Source: Candidatus Jacksonbacteria bacterium (GTDB lineage: Bacteria; Patescibacteriota; Patescibacteriia; UBA9629; GWA2-43-13). Taken from it: a stretch of 28,130 bases of DNA. Positions 6,632 to 13,806 of the stretch are shown here, piece by piece. The notes under the pieces are model-generated. The model did not search any database. It saw nothing but the letters and a program-made list of their open reading frames with translations, and was not told where the DNA came from. The DNA lies in NCBI GenBank assembly GCA_018698735.1, contig JABIPD010000087.1, positions 1 to 28,130 on the forward strand, given 5' to 3'. Numbering within the stretch: the first letter of the stretch is position 1; every line of letters begins with the position of its first letter. Position numbers and translations under genes: made by a program.

Positions 6632-8248
6632 TTAGTTATATGCCAAATCCCAACATTTGTTCAATGCTTCAAATAACTTCGGCATTTGTTTTTCAAACTC
6701 GTCTTTAGAAATATTAACACCTGCGGATTTGGCTTGATTCAATTTTTCATCACCAGACATAGTTTTTACGTCGGCAGAAGTTTTCTGCCACGGTGTAGGA
6801 TAGTATTCCTCGATACTGCCAGCTGTAGATTCAAAAAATTGTCCATTGGTTTGTAACTCAGTATGGGTTGCCAAGAAATCATTGCGTTGCTTTGTGTCAG
6901 CTTGTTTATCTACAAAAATCACAGCGGTATCTTTGTAGATACTTGTTTCAAGTGGCTTGAATACTTGTACTATTGCGTTAAAAGAACGTTTTGTTTTAAC
7001 AATGTCGCCGTCTGCAGGGACAATCTGGATACGAGGTTTTTCAGGATAGTGCCGAGAAATCACTTTATTCACAAATTCAAGATCGCTTTTACCCTCAACA
7101 ATCAAAAAATTCTTTGGTAGAAGCAAGTCAGCAGGACTACCACCAAGCAATTCGTAAACTACAAACGGCTTTTCAACCTCTGTTATTGCTGAGATACTAG
7201 TTTCTTTATTAATTTTTTCAACTTTGAAAATAGTTTGTCCGTCGTTCTCATCAACAACCAAAACAGATGAATGAGTATTGATAAAAATTTGATCACCACC
7301 TTGAGCTAATTCAAGTAAGGCGTTCTTTAGTTTTCTTTGCGCCGACGGATGTAGATGTAATTCCCCCTCATCAACAAAGAATAGAAAATATTTGCTTGTT
7401 TCTTCATGGTCTCGTCGAAAATCCGCATACGCTTGAATTATCGCGAGCATTAAAGCTCTCTGCATGCCATCGCCTTTTTCATCGGCATCTGTATAAACCC
7501 CATCATCAATAGAAGTATCAAAATTTTTGAGCAAATCTTCAAAGACTGGTTCTGCCACTTCAAAAACAACTTTATTACAATCAGGGAATTGCTTTTCTAG
7601 ATATAATTTCACCTTTCCACTTAATTCGTCTAGCTTAACTCTTACATCCGACTCCGAAGCTGTAAAAAGTTTGTCGAATTGCTCTCTAAAAGCGGCATAT
7701 TCTTTATTCTCTTCCAAGATTGTTGAAAGAACCCCAGAAAGCATATTTGCAATCGGCGTATTTTTCCCATATTTTGCTACTTCCATGGGATTGATCCGAG
7801 TGCTTACATACTCAAATTTTGGAAGAAAATCATTAAAAGCAGAATCAAATCCAGTTGGATTTTTCTCCAGCCATTCGTCTTTACTGCTATCAAAAATTTT
7901 TCTCGTTTTAGGACTTACGCTTGTCCTTTTTACTCTAACTGTGTCATTTTCGCCGAGAAGATTCTTTATTGCTGTTTTATTTTTCTCGTTCTTCATTTTA
8001 GAAATACCGTCTTGAATTTCTGAAAATTCAATCTCAACACAAACTTCCGCATCGCCAGACTGTCCATGTCGGATTTTATCAATATCTCCTTTCCCAATAT
8101 AAAACCAGTCTATCGCTTCAAAAAAGTTTGTCTTACCGTGATTATTCTGACCGACAAAAAGATTAAATTTATCAGCAGTGATTTCTGCGTGTTTGATAGA
8201 TCGGAAGTTTGTGACTACAATTTTATGAATTTTCATTTTTATAAACAA
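6632..8248 (-). CDS. OLD-family ATP-dependent nuclease (AAA ATPase plus TOPRIM)
   Basis: OLD proteins couple an SMC/ABC-like ATPase to a TOPRIM nuclease and often act in phage defence. The 538-residue protein has the N-terminal NFRSIKHA strand, Walker A GQNNHGKT (33-40), a Walker B-like FFVDEGELHLHPS with D293/E294, and an NTHSSVL switch region. A TOPRIM half follows, with LIVEGKSD (E385) and IFVDKQAD (D447). It is the last gene of the restriction operon and overlaps the preceding gene by 26 bases; a second Met at residue 5 would shorten the overlap to 14. No UvrD-like helicase gene follows, so it is not a standard Gabija pair and fits a stand-alone OLD or an accessory effector of this operon. 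Confidence 0.88.
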   Translation of the reverse strand: MFIKMKIHKIVVTNFRSIKHAEITADKFNLFVGQNNHGKTNFFEAIDWFYIGKGDIDKIRHGQSGDAEVCVEIEFSEIQDGISKMKNEKNKTAIKNLLGENDTVRVKRTSVSPKTRKIFDSSKDEWLEKNPTGFDSAFNDFLPKFEYVSTRINPMEVAKYGKNTPIANMLSGVLSTILEENKEYAAFREQFDKLFTASESDVRVKLDELSGKVKLYLEKQFPDCNKVVFEVAEPVFEDLLKNFDTSIDDGVYTDADEKGDGMQRALMLAIIQAYADFRRDHEETSKYFLFFVDEGELHLHPSAQRKLKNALLELAQGGDQIFINTHSSVLVVDENDGQTIFKVEKINKETSISAITEVEKPFVVYELLGGSPADLLLPKNFLIVEGKSDLEFVNKVISRHYPEKPRIQIVPADGDIVKTKRSFNAIVQVFKPLETSIYKDTAVIFVDKQADTKQRNDFLATHTELQTNGQFFESTAGSIEEYYPTPWQKTSADVKTMSGDEKLNQAKSAGVNISKDEFEKQMPKLFEALNKCWDLAYN

Positions 8249-8657
8249 TTAAATATGGCAATTTGTCTAATCCAATATAATTAAACATCCATAATTCCCG
8301 CCCAGATTTTTTTATTGTTGTAAATCTTTTCTTTAGATTCTTCTTTGGGATGAACGGATAAAACCTGACCTCTTGGTGATTATTCCATTTAAAGTTTGCG
8401 ATTAGGGGTGGCGTAATAAATCCTGATTTTAGAACTTTTTCCATAATGTCCCAGCCTGCTCCAAGAATTTCTGCTTTTGGTCTACAAAGATTTGTTTTCA
8501 CCTGTGCACGAAAAGAACACGCTGTGCATTGTATATCATAAAGAGGATAGCTCTCTGGCAGGAGCATTAATTTTTTAGAACAATTTGGGCAAAAAACTAA
8601 ATCGACTACTTCTTGCTCACCAACTGCCCCAGCTTTTTTTCTATGATTTTTTTCCAT
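8223..8657 (-). CDS. DpnI-like zinc-ribbon PD-(D/E)XK nuclease, minimal form
   Basis: The 144-residue protein has CPNC (C23, C26) and CTAC (C44, C47), a four-cysteine zinc site. Embedded in it is a PD-(D/E)XK-type core: E14 in a GE motif, D41, Q52 and K54. The spacing D-x2-C-x2-C-x4-Q-x-K matches, position for position as I recall it, the catalytic D-x2-C-x2-C-x4-E-x-K of DpnI, which cuts methylated GATC. Here Gln replaces the Glu, a change also seen in Mrr-type nucleases (QxK). DpnI is about 250 residues with a C-terminal winged helix that also reads DNA; this protein lacks that part. It overlaps the upstream methyltransferase gene by 17 bases and the OLD gene by 26. A restriction role is likely; methyl dependence is not shown. 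Confidence 0.65.
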   Translation of the reverse strand: MEKNHRKKAGAVGEQEVVDLVFCPNCSKKLMLLPESYPLYDIQCTACSFRAQVKTNLCRPKAEILGAGWDIMEKVLKSGFITPPLIANFKWNNHQEVRFYPFIPKKNLKKRFTTIKKSGRELWMFNYIGLDKLPYLIVYKNENS

Positions 8658-9423
8658 ATATCATTCGTTTTCTAGCAATTCTTGCATATTCTTTATCTTG
8701 TTCAATTCCAATCCAATCGCGACCATATTTTTTTGCCACACAAGTTGTTGTTCCGCTCCCCAAGAATGGATCAAGAACAACATCTCCTTTATTAGAACTC
8801 GCCAAAATAATTCTTTTAAGCATTTCTTCTGGCTTTTGGGTAGGGTGCAATGCACGTCCGTCATCACCGCTTAATCTTTCTTTCCCTTGCACGAGTGGTA
8901 ATTCCCAAAGATCTCGCATTTGTTTTTGGCTTCCGTCTTTTTGCTTATCGGGATTTATCTCTTTTATCTTTTCATAATTGAAAGTCCAGCCACTTCCTTT
9001 TACTGCCCAAACAACAAATTCCGTAGAGTGTGTAAATATCCGCCTCGTCATGTTTGGCATTGCGTTTGTTTTATACCAAGTGATGATGTTGTTGATTTTG
9101 AAATCAAGTTGCTTTAATACAATCATCACTTCGCTAAGATTGTGGTAACTGCATGCGACGTAAATTGATCCTTTGTCCTTCAAAACTCTATCGCACGCAC
9201 CAAGCCATTTTCTTGTAAACTGCAAATATTCTGGGGCAGTCATTTTATCCCATTTCTCATTGACCATGCACCAGTCGCCACCCGTCTTATTTCCTTTCCA
9301 CTTCAAGCCGTTTCCCGATAAGTTGTATGGCGGGTCGGCAAAAATCAAGTCAATGGATTTTTCATCAACTTTTTTGTTGAGTGTTTCGATGCAATCTCCG
9401 TTGTAAATAATATTTGTTTTCAT
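8641..9423 (-). CDS. Beta-class DNA methyltransferase (DPPYN, N6-adenine or N4-cytosine type)
   Basis: This enzyme transfers a methyl group from S-adenosylmethionine to an amino group of a base in a specific DNA site. In the 260-residue protein the catalytic motif IV, DPPYN, is at 30-34. The target-recognition segment follows, then HPTQKP at about 193-198 and the SAM-binding motif I, DPFLGSGTT, at 218-226. Motif IV before motif I is the beta class, seen in HinfI- and DpnA-like enzymes; DPPYN favours N6-adenine. It starts three bases after the AlwI-like endonuclease stops and overlaps the DpnI-like gene. It may protect one strand of the asymmetric site used by the AlwI-like enzyme, with the D12 enzyme protecting the other. 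Confidence 0.93.
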   Translation of the reverse strand: MKTNIIYNGDCIETLNKKVDEKSIDLIFADPPYNLSGNGLKWKGNKTGGDWCMVNEKWDKMTAPEYLQFTRKWLGACDRVLKDKGSIYVACSYHNLSEVMIVLKQLDFKINNIITWYKTNAMPNMTRRIFTHSTEFVVWAVKGSGWTFNYEKIKEINPDKQKDGSQKQMRDLWELPLVQGKERLSGDDGRALHPTQKPEEMLKRIILASSNKGDVVLDPFLGSGTTTCVAKKYGRDWIGIEQDKEYARIARKRMIYGKKS

Positions 9424-9426
9424 ATT

Positions 9427-11268
9427 TTATGTTTGAGAAATAAGACTTTCTTTCCACGCAGAAATGGTACTTGGAATATTTTGCAACCACTCATTTGAAT
9501 CGCTAAATGATTTTGATGAATTCAAAATTTCATCATACAGGCGAGAAATTTCCGCATGTTGCAAAAACTTCTTTTCAGATTTCATTTGTACCAATACTCT
9601 TAAAACGGAAACGAATTGGCTAATTGAAAGAGGGATGATTCTTTGAGGTTGTCCCTCGTATTCATATTTTATTGCTGTCCAAAAGGTGTTTATTGTGTCT
9701 CTGTGTAGTGTTGGCGCAATAAACAGACAGTATGAAGGCTTATCGTCATGTTTTTGCTCAAAGTCTCGCAAATGTCGCATTACTGGCTGACCCTCGTTGT
9801 ACCATTGATCACGACCGTTCAACATCGTAACTTCGCAGATTGCATTAAAATTTTCATAAAAACATTCTATGTCTGGTGTGTTTGCTGGTGCAGTAAATGT
9901 TGGCTCGTTATCGTCACCAACAGGATAATTTGGCTTAATTTTTAACGCATCGTTTAGAGCATGAAGTCCAAGTGCTGACAATTTTTCAAGCAAGATTGGT
10001 CTGTCTTCAAAATCAAAAATATTTTCCAGACTTTCTATATAATATTCAATCTGTTCGACTGCTTGAGATTTTTTGTGACTTTCTTCGTTCTGTAATTCTC
10101 GACGATACACTCTTAGTTCTGCAATATACTTTTTCAATTCATCACTTTGCATTGACTGGAAATCTTGAATCGCAATATTTTCTTTTTGCAAATTAGATTC
10201 GTATATTTTTATTTCTTCAAGTAATTTTTCAATAATTTCAATGTATTTCTCTGTTGTTTCCCAAGGTAGTTTCGGTTCCGAAATATCAGAAATATAAGCA
10301 AGATATTCATCCTTTGATTCAAATGTTTTCGATTGTGCATTATCATATGCAAGCAGTGAATCAATTTCGATTGATCTTCTTGGCTCTAAATCAATATAGT
10401 GACCATTACCTCTTATAAATATAAGTTTGGTTAACCTGAAGTAACGAATTGCATTATCTCCATAATCTCTCAAGTTGCTCAGTAGTTTTCTGGTTTTTTC
10501 AGAATTATCAGTTTCCAAAAAACCTTCTGCAAAATTCTGTTGGTAATTATCAAAAATTTCTTTTTGCTCCCGCTTGCTTTTCCCTTGTTGTAATAATCTT
10601 AAATCTATGACTTTTTGTGCTCGTTCGCTTATATCCTCAAAATTTATAAGAGTAGGGGAAAATAAAAGAAATTCCTTTTTTGATAACCCAACAGGGCTGT
10701 TACCCAATGTTTCCCATTTTGAGTTCACTTCCTTCACCAAATGTAATGACCCAATGAAAGGTTTTATATCATATCCATCTCTCAATTTGTAACCAGTGTT
10801 ATCAGGGTTTGGTAATTGCCATTTTATAAAACTACGGAAAAATATTTCTGATAAATCGTATTCATCAGACAAAAAGTGTTCACCAAAATCAGTAATCTTT
10901 ACAACGCCATTTTCCAGTAGGACGAAGCCAAATTTCTTAAATGGATTAAACGATTGTCTACCTCGCATTGAAGGGTCTGTATAGTTTTTACTATCAAAAA
11001 TCTCTCTTGCCTCTTTAAAGGTTAGGTTATGTGAGAAATTAGTGAATATTTCTTTATGCTCATCAGATAATCCGAGCAAAAATTGATTTGAAAATCCAGT
11101 GTCTTCATTATGCCCATACAATCTGTGTTGTATGAGAGCAATTTGAAAATTAATTTGATTTTCTCGTGTCCATTCAAGGCCAGAAAATTCATCTTTCAAG
11201 ATGCGCAATTGATCCCTTAATCTGTAGGGACTTCTCGTTGTAGTTGTAATTGACCAAGGTTTTTTCAT
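9427..11268 (-). CDS. AlwI-family type IIS restriction endonuclease
   Basis: AlwI-family enzymes (with N.BstNBI and MlyI relatives) recognise five-base asymmetric sites and cut at a fixed distance. The 613-residue product begins with the family's W-S-I-T-T-x-R-x-P-x-R start and an R-L-Y-G motif near residue 50. It carries DNA-binding-like and coiled segments in the middle (about 340-420). Toward the C-terminus is the catalytic region: acidic residues D466, E468, E472 and E479 (the last in CEVTMLNGRDQW), then the conserved EGQPVMRHL. Its ATG overlaps the stop of the RadC-methyltransferase gene as ATGA, so translation should be coupled. The exact recognition site cannot be read from sequence; GGATC is the site of AlwI itself. 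No frame damage is seen. Confidence 0.87.
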   Translation of the reverse strand: MKKPWSITTTTRSPYRLRDQLRILKDEFSGLEWTRENQINFQIALIQHRLYGHNEDTGFSNQFLLGLSDEHKEIFTNFSHNLTFKEAREIFDSKNYTDPSMRGRQSFNPFKKFGFVLLENGVVKITDFGEHFLSDEYDLSEIFFRSFIKWQLPNPDNTGYKLRDGYDIKPFIGSLHLVKEVNSKWETLGNSPVGLSKKEFLLFSPTLINFEDISERAQKVIDLRLLQQGKSKREQKEIFDNYQQNFAEGFLETDNSEKTRKLLSNLRDYGDNAIRYFRLTKLIFIRGNGHYIDLEPRRSIEIDSLLAYDNAQSKTFESKDEYLAYISDISEPKLPWETTEKYIEIIEKLLEEIKIYESNLQKENIAIQDFQSMQSDELKKYIAELRVYRRELQNEESHKKSQAVEQIEYYIESLENIFDFEDRPILLEKLSALGLHALNDALKIKPNYPVGDDNEPTFTAPANTPDIECFYENFNAICEVTMLNGRDQWYNEGQPVMRHLRDFEQKHDDKPSYCLFIAPTLHRDTINTFWTAIKYEYEGQPQRIIPLSISQFVSVLRVLVQMKSEKKFLQHAEISRLYDEILNSSKSFSDSNEWLQNIPSTISAWKESLISQT

Positions 11269-13079
11269 AATTGTTTTGTTACTTTACAGTAGAATATGCG
11301 CTCCGCATTATCTTCTCCATTGCTTTTTCCTGTCGTAAAAGCTTTGTAATCCTTTTCAAAGATCTCAACATCACCTTTTTCATTTAGGGTATGCAAAATT
11401 TCATCATCATTCATCCGTGCATTTGAACGACCGTCTTTTGAATCCCCTGTGTTGTTGTAGGAAAGCAAAATGTGTTTGCAGTCAGCATTTTTAATTAGAT
11501 CTGCAAATGCTCGTGTAGCGTTTTTAAGACAATAATCACTTTTGATATGCGAGCGATCCATTTTTTTACCGATACCAACGACTTCGGGCTTTTTCCATTC
11601 TACAAGATTTTCTAAAAGATGATAGGAATCGGAATACTGGCGAGAATTATATGGAGGGTCAATGTATAAAACGTCGCAATAAATCCTTCTAATAAGTACG
11701 TTTGCATCTTCTTTGTAAATTTCATTATTGGCATTGTGTGAATAGTCTATTTTTGGAATAAGCAATTTTATTGGTTGGAGCATATCTAATTTTTTGCGAA
11801 AAGCATCATAATGTCCAACAGTATTTGCTATTTTATCTACAGCATAAACTAAAGAGCAAGTTAAAATACTTTTCTCATCTTCGTCTTCCGTAATTCTGTC
11901 GATTTCTTCTCTAATTGCACCAATTTTTTTCGCGTTTTTTTCTGTGAAATATGTCCCTCCAAAGTGTTCTGAAAAATAATTTTCCTTATCACTTGATAAA
12001 TTATTGAGATATTCTATTTTTTTAAAAATATTTTTTTGTAAATCCTTGCTGACTCCCATGAATGCTTGTATGCAGGCGTAATTTGAATAAAGAAAATCGT
12101 TAGAAATAATTTTTATATCTGGGCTGTTGAACCTTTTACCAACAACACCAGTACCAGCAAAAATGTCGCAAAATGAATTCACTGAACCACATTTTTCAGA
12201 AATTATATCTTCGATGAAACCAAGTAATTTATATTTATTACCTAAATAACGTCTGTTTTGAAGTTGAAAGTATCCACTTTTTGAATCTTGTTGCTGAAAA
12301 TAATGCCTATCTATCTTTTGCGCACTAATTTTATAAACAGGCTTTTCAATTTCGAGCAAAGCAAAAAGTACTCCTTGTACTCCATCCGCAACATAGTCAA
12401 AACCTCTGTTTTGGTTTTTTAGCTTTTCATAAAAACTATAGTTTCCTTTTTTAGAGATAATAATGAAATCAATAACAGACATTCCCATTATTTCTCCTGC
12501 TTTCGCGATTTTTTCAACAATCTCAACATCTTTCTCGCTCGGTGTTGAATCACCAGACGGATGATTGTGGACAAGAATTACACTTGCGGCGTTAAGTTCT
12601 GTTGCGGGATAAAAAATTTCTCGCGGGTGCAGTAGTGTCTTATCAAGTAGTCCAACGCTAATAATTTCTTTTTTTAACAAAACATTTCTTGCATTTAGAT
12701 ATAGACAAACGAGATGCTCTTTTTTCTTATCTCTCAAATCGTAAGTTAAAGAGATAACATCTTGAGAATTGTTTATTCTTATTTCACTAGTCTTATCGTC
12801 TGTATAAAATCTTTTTACTAGAGAAATTGATGACGCAATTTGCAATGCTTTGGCTTCGCCAATTCCTGCAATACTTTTCAAATCATCAACAGTTATATTC
12901 AAAAAGTTTTTACCAAATTTCTTGATGATTTGTTGTGAGAGTTGCTGAACATTTTTTCCTTTGATTCCACTTCCAAGCATAATCGCCAAAAGATCACTTT
13001 TTGAAAGTGCTTCTGGACCTTTTTTGAGAAATCTTTCTCGTGGCCTATCAATTTTTGGAATGTCTTTGATCTTTCCCAT
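11265..13079 (-). CDS. radC: RadC (JAMM) domain fused to D12-class adenine methyltransferase
   Basis: One open frame of 604 codons joins two complete domains. Residues 1-222 are a full-length RadC: the start IPKIDRPRERFLKKG, a helix-hairpin-helix around SIAGIGEAKA (69-78), and a JAMM metal site H171-x-H173-x7-S181-x2-D184 with a likely Glu at 121. After a linker of about 50 residues, 275-604 form a D12-class N6-adenine methyltransferase with RRYLGNKYK (276-284), motif I DIFAGTG (305-311) and motif IV DPPYNSRQY (474-482). RadC function is unsettled; the methyltransferase should protect the site cut by the adjacent AlwI-like enzyme. It is the first gene of the operon and overlaps the next by four bases. 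The fusion is seen directly; what RadC contributes is unknown. Confidence 0.92.
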   Translation of the reverse strand: MGKIKDIPKIDRPRERFLKKGPEALSKSDLLAIMLGSGIKGKNVQQLSQQIIKKFGKNFLNITVDDLKSIAGIGEAKALQIASSISLVKRFYTDDKTSEIRINNSQDVISLTYDLRDKKKEHLVCLYLNARNVLLKKEIISVGLLDKTLLHPREIFYPATELNAASVILVHNHPSGDSTPSEKDVEIVEKIAKAGEIMGMSVIDFIIISKKGNYSFYEKLKNQNRGFDYVADGVQGVLFALLEIEKPVYKISAQKIDRHYFQQQDSKSGYFQLQNRRYLGNKYKLLGFIEDIISEKCGSVNSFCDIFAGTGVVGKRFNSPDIKIISNDFLYSNYACIQAFMGVSKDLQKNIFKKIEYLNNLSSDKENYFSEHFGGTYFTEKNAKKIGAIREEIDRITEDEDEKSILTCSLVYAVDKIANTVGHYDAFRKKLDMLQPIKLLIPKIDYSHNANNEIYKEDANVLIRRIYCDVLYIDPPYNSRQYSDSYHLLENLVEWKKPEVVGIGKKMDRSHIKSDYCLKNATRAFADLIKNADCKHILLSYNNTGDSKDGRSNARMNDDEILHTLNEKGDVEIFEKDYKAFTTGKSNGEDNAERIFYCKVTKQL

Positions 13080-13137
13080 AATTATTTCAAAAGTTGATTA
13101 ATTACTCGCATTTTATAAAAACTTATCAACACGAGTC

Positions 13138-13167
13138 AGTATAGCATTATGCTGTGTTTTGGCTCAA
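13138..13167 (-). promoter_or_regulatory. Likely promoter of the restriction/OLD operon
   Basis: On the minus strand a TTGAGC (13162-13167) is followed after 18 bases by TATACT (13138-13143). The start codon of the RadC-methyltransferase gene is about 58 bases further on. The -35 box abuts the tRNA-Ser terminator, so the operon seems insulated from the tRNA transcript and driven from its own promoter. Confidence 0.5.
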
Positions 13168-13204
13168 CAAAAACAGCAAACGAAAATAGATTGCTGTTTT
13201 TGTT
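13166..13204. terminator. Terminator after the tRNA-Ser pair
   Basis: A perfect 14-bp inverted repeat, AACAAAAACAGCAA and TTGCTGTTTTTGTT, is separated by 11 bases. On the minus strand it ends in a T-rich run and closes the tRNA-Ser transcript just before the promoter of the defence operon. Confidence 0.65.
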
Positions 13205-13214
13205 TATATATTTG

Positions 13215-13301
13215 GCGGAGAGGGATTTACCCCTCACTTTGTTGTGGAGGCATAAAAAAGTGGGGGACACCTTGCTTCTCATCTCTTTTTAAAATTCAAT
13301 C
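13215..13301 (-). repeat. Structured spacer element, copy A (after tRNA-Ser UGA)
   Basis: This element is related to copy B at 13413-13473. Both contain, on the plus strand, GAGGGATTTACCCCT on one side and GCTTCTCATC followed by a T-rich run on the other. In copy A the central stem is extended by a pair CACTTT/AAAGTG, so the tip differs while the flanks are conserved. On the tRNA-coding strand it begins directly behind the tRNA 3' end, as a trailer hairpin would. Confidence 0.5.
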
Positions 13302-13388
13302 CGGAGGGAGAGGGATTCGAACCCCCGGTAGGCGTGAACCCACAGCAGTTTTCAAGACTGCCCCATTAAACCACTCTGGCATCCCTCC
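13302..13388 (-). tRNA. tRNA-Ser (anticodon UGA)
   Basis: On the minus strand there is a class II cloverleaf: acceptor GGAGGGA/TCCCTCC, anticodon loop CTTGAAA with TGA, long variable arm GTGGG/CCTAC and T loop TTCGAAT. The discriminator base is G as usual for Ser, and no CCA is encoded. It lies 3' of tRNA-Ser(GCU) on the same strand. Confidence 0.95.
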
Positions 13389-13412
13389 ACGCTAAATTCT
13401 ATTTTTTAAAAT

Positions 13413-13473
13413 ACGGAGGGAGGGATTTACCCCTTCGGGGCACCCTGCTTCTCATCCCTTCCTTTTTGAAATA
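13413..13473 (-). repeat. Structured spacer element, copy B (after tRNA-Ser GCU)
   Basis: This is the compact version of copy A. On the RNA strand GGGAT...ATCCC encloses a GCCCC-GAA-GGGG hairpin and an asymmetric internal strand GAGAAGCAGGG, which is nearly identical to that of copy A. An alternative small hairpin, GGG-GTAAAT-CCC, would compete with it. It fills the gap between the two tRNA-Ser genes. Confidence 0.5.
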
Positions 13474-13564
13474 CGGAGAGGGAGGGATTCGAACCCTCGA
13501 TACGGATAAAACACCGTATAACGGTTTAGCAAACCGCCGCCTTCAGCCACTCGGCCACCTCTCC
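13474..13564 (-). tRNA. tRNA-Ser (anticodon GCU)
   Basis: This is a class II tRNA: acceptor GGAGAGG/CCTCTCC, anticodon stem GGTTT/AAACC with GCT in the loop, a long variable arm with stem ATACGG/CCGTAT, and T loop TTCGAAT. The discriminator base is G and no CCA is encoded. It is the first gene of a two-tRNA transcript. Confidence 0.95.
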
Positions 13565-13636
13565 TCGTCGAAATTGTACTACAGCTTTCGTATCCAAGTA
13601 AACTTGAATACTTCAGCCTCCGTAATTCCTCCTCTT

Positions 13637-13661
13637 AAAATGAAATGTTGCATTTCATTTT
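13637..13661. terminator. AT-rich hairpin, possible terminator
   Basis: AAAATGAAATG, loop TTG, CATTTCATTTT make a perfect 11-bp stem in the spacer between the tRNA-Ser genes and the ROK kinase. The AT-rich stem is weak, and the direction of any transcript it would end is unclear. Confidence 0.4.
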
Positions 13662-13755
13662 TATTGCTAAAAAACTCCGATTTCTACTTAAGAAACTTGT
13701 TGGAGTATAGCTATTTTTAGCAGTTTAGTCAATTTAAAGTTCATATATTCTGCTA

Positions 13756-13786
13756 AATAAACGGCTCATTCAATGAGCCGTTTATT
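13756..13786. terminator. Strong hairpin just before the ROK kinase gene
   Basis: AATAAACGGCTCATT and its exact reverse complement are separated by one base; the loop will open to about seven. The stem core ACGGCTCAT/ATGAGCCGT recurs in the terminator at 18372-18409. It sits only about 20 bases before the start codon at 13807, so it either ends a transcript arriving from the left or shapes the 5' leader of the kinase mRNA. Confidence 0.6.
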
Positions 13787-13806
13787 ATTGCTTAACAGAG
13801 CCATTT

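Noticed and set aside
6632..8248. Gabija (GajA) assignment for the OLD protein
   Set aside because: No UvrD-like GajB gene is adjacent, and the neighbours are restriction genes.
13159..13720. Plus-strand frames of 78 and 84 codons over the tRNA-Ser genes
   Set aside because: They are read antisense through two clear tRNA genes and their spacer hairpins.
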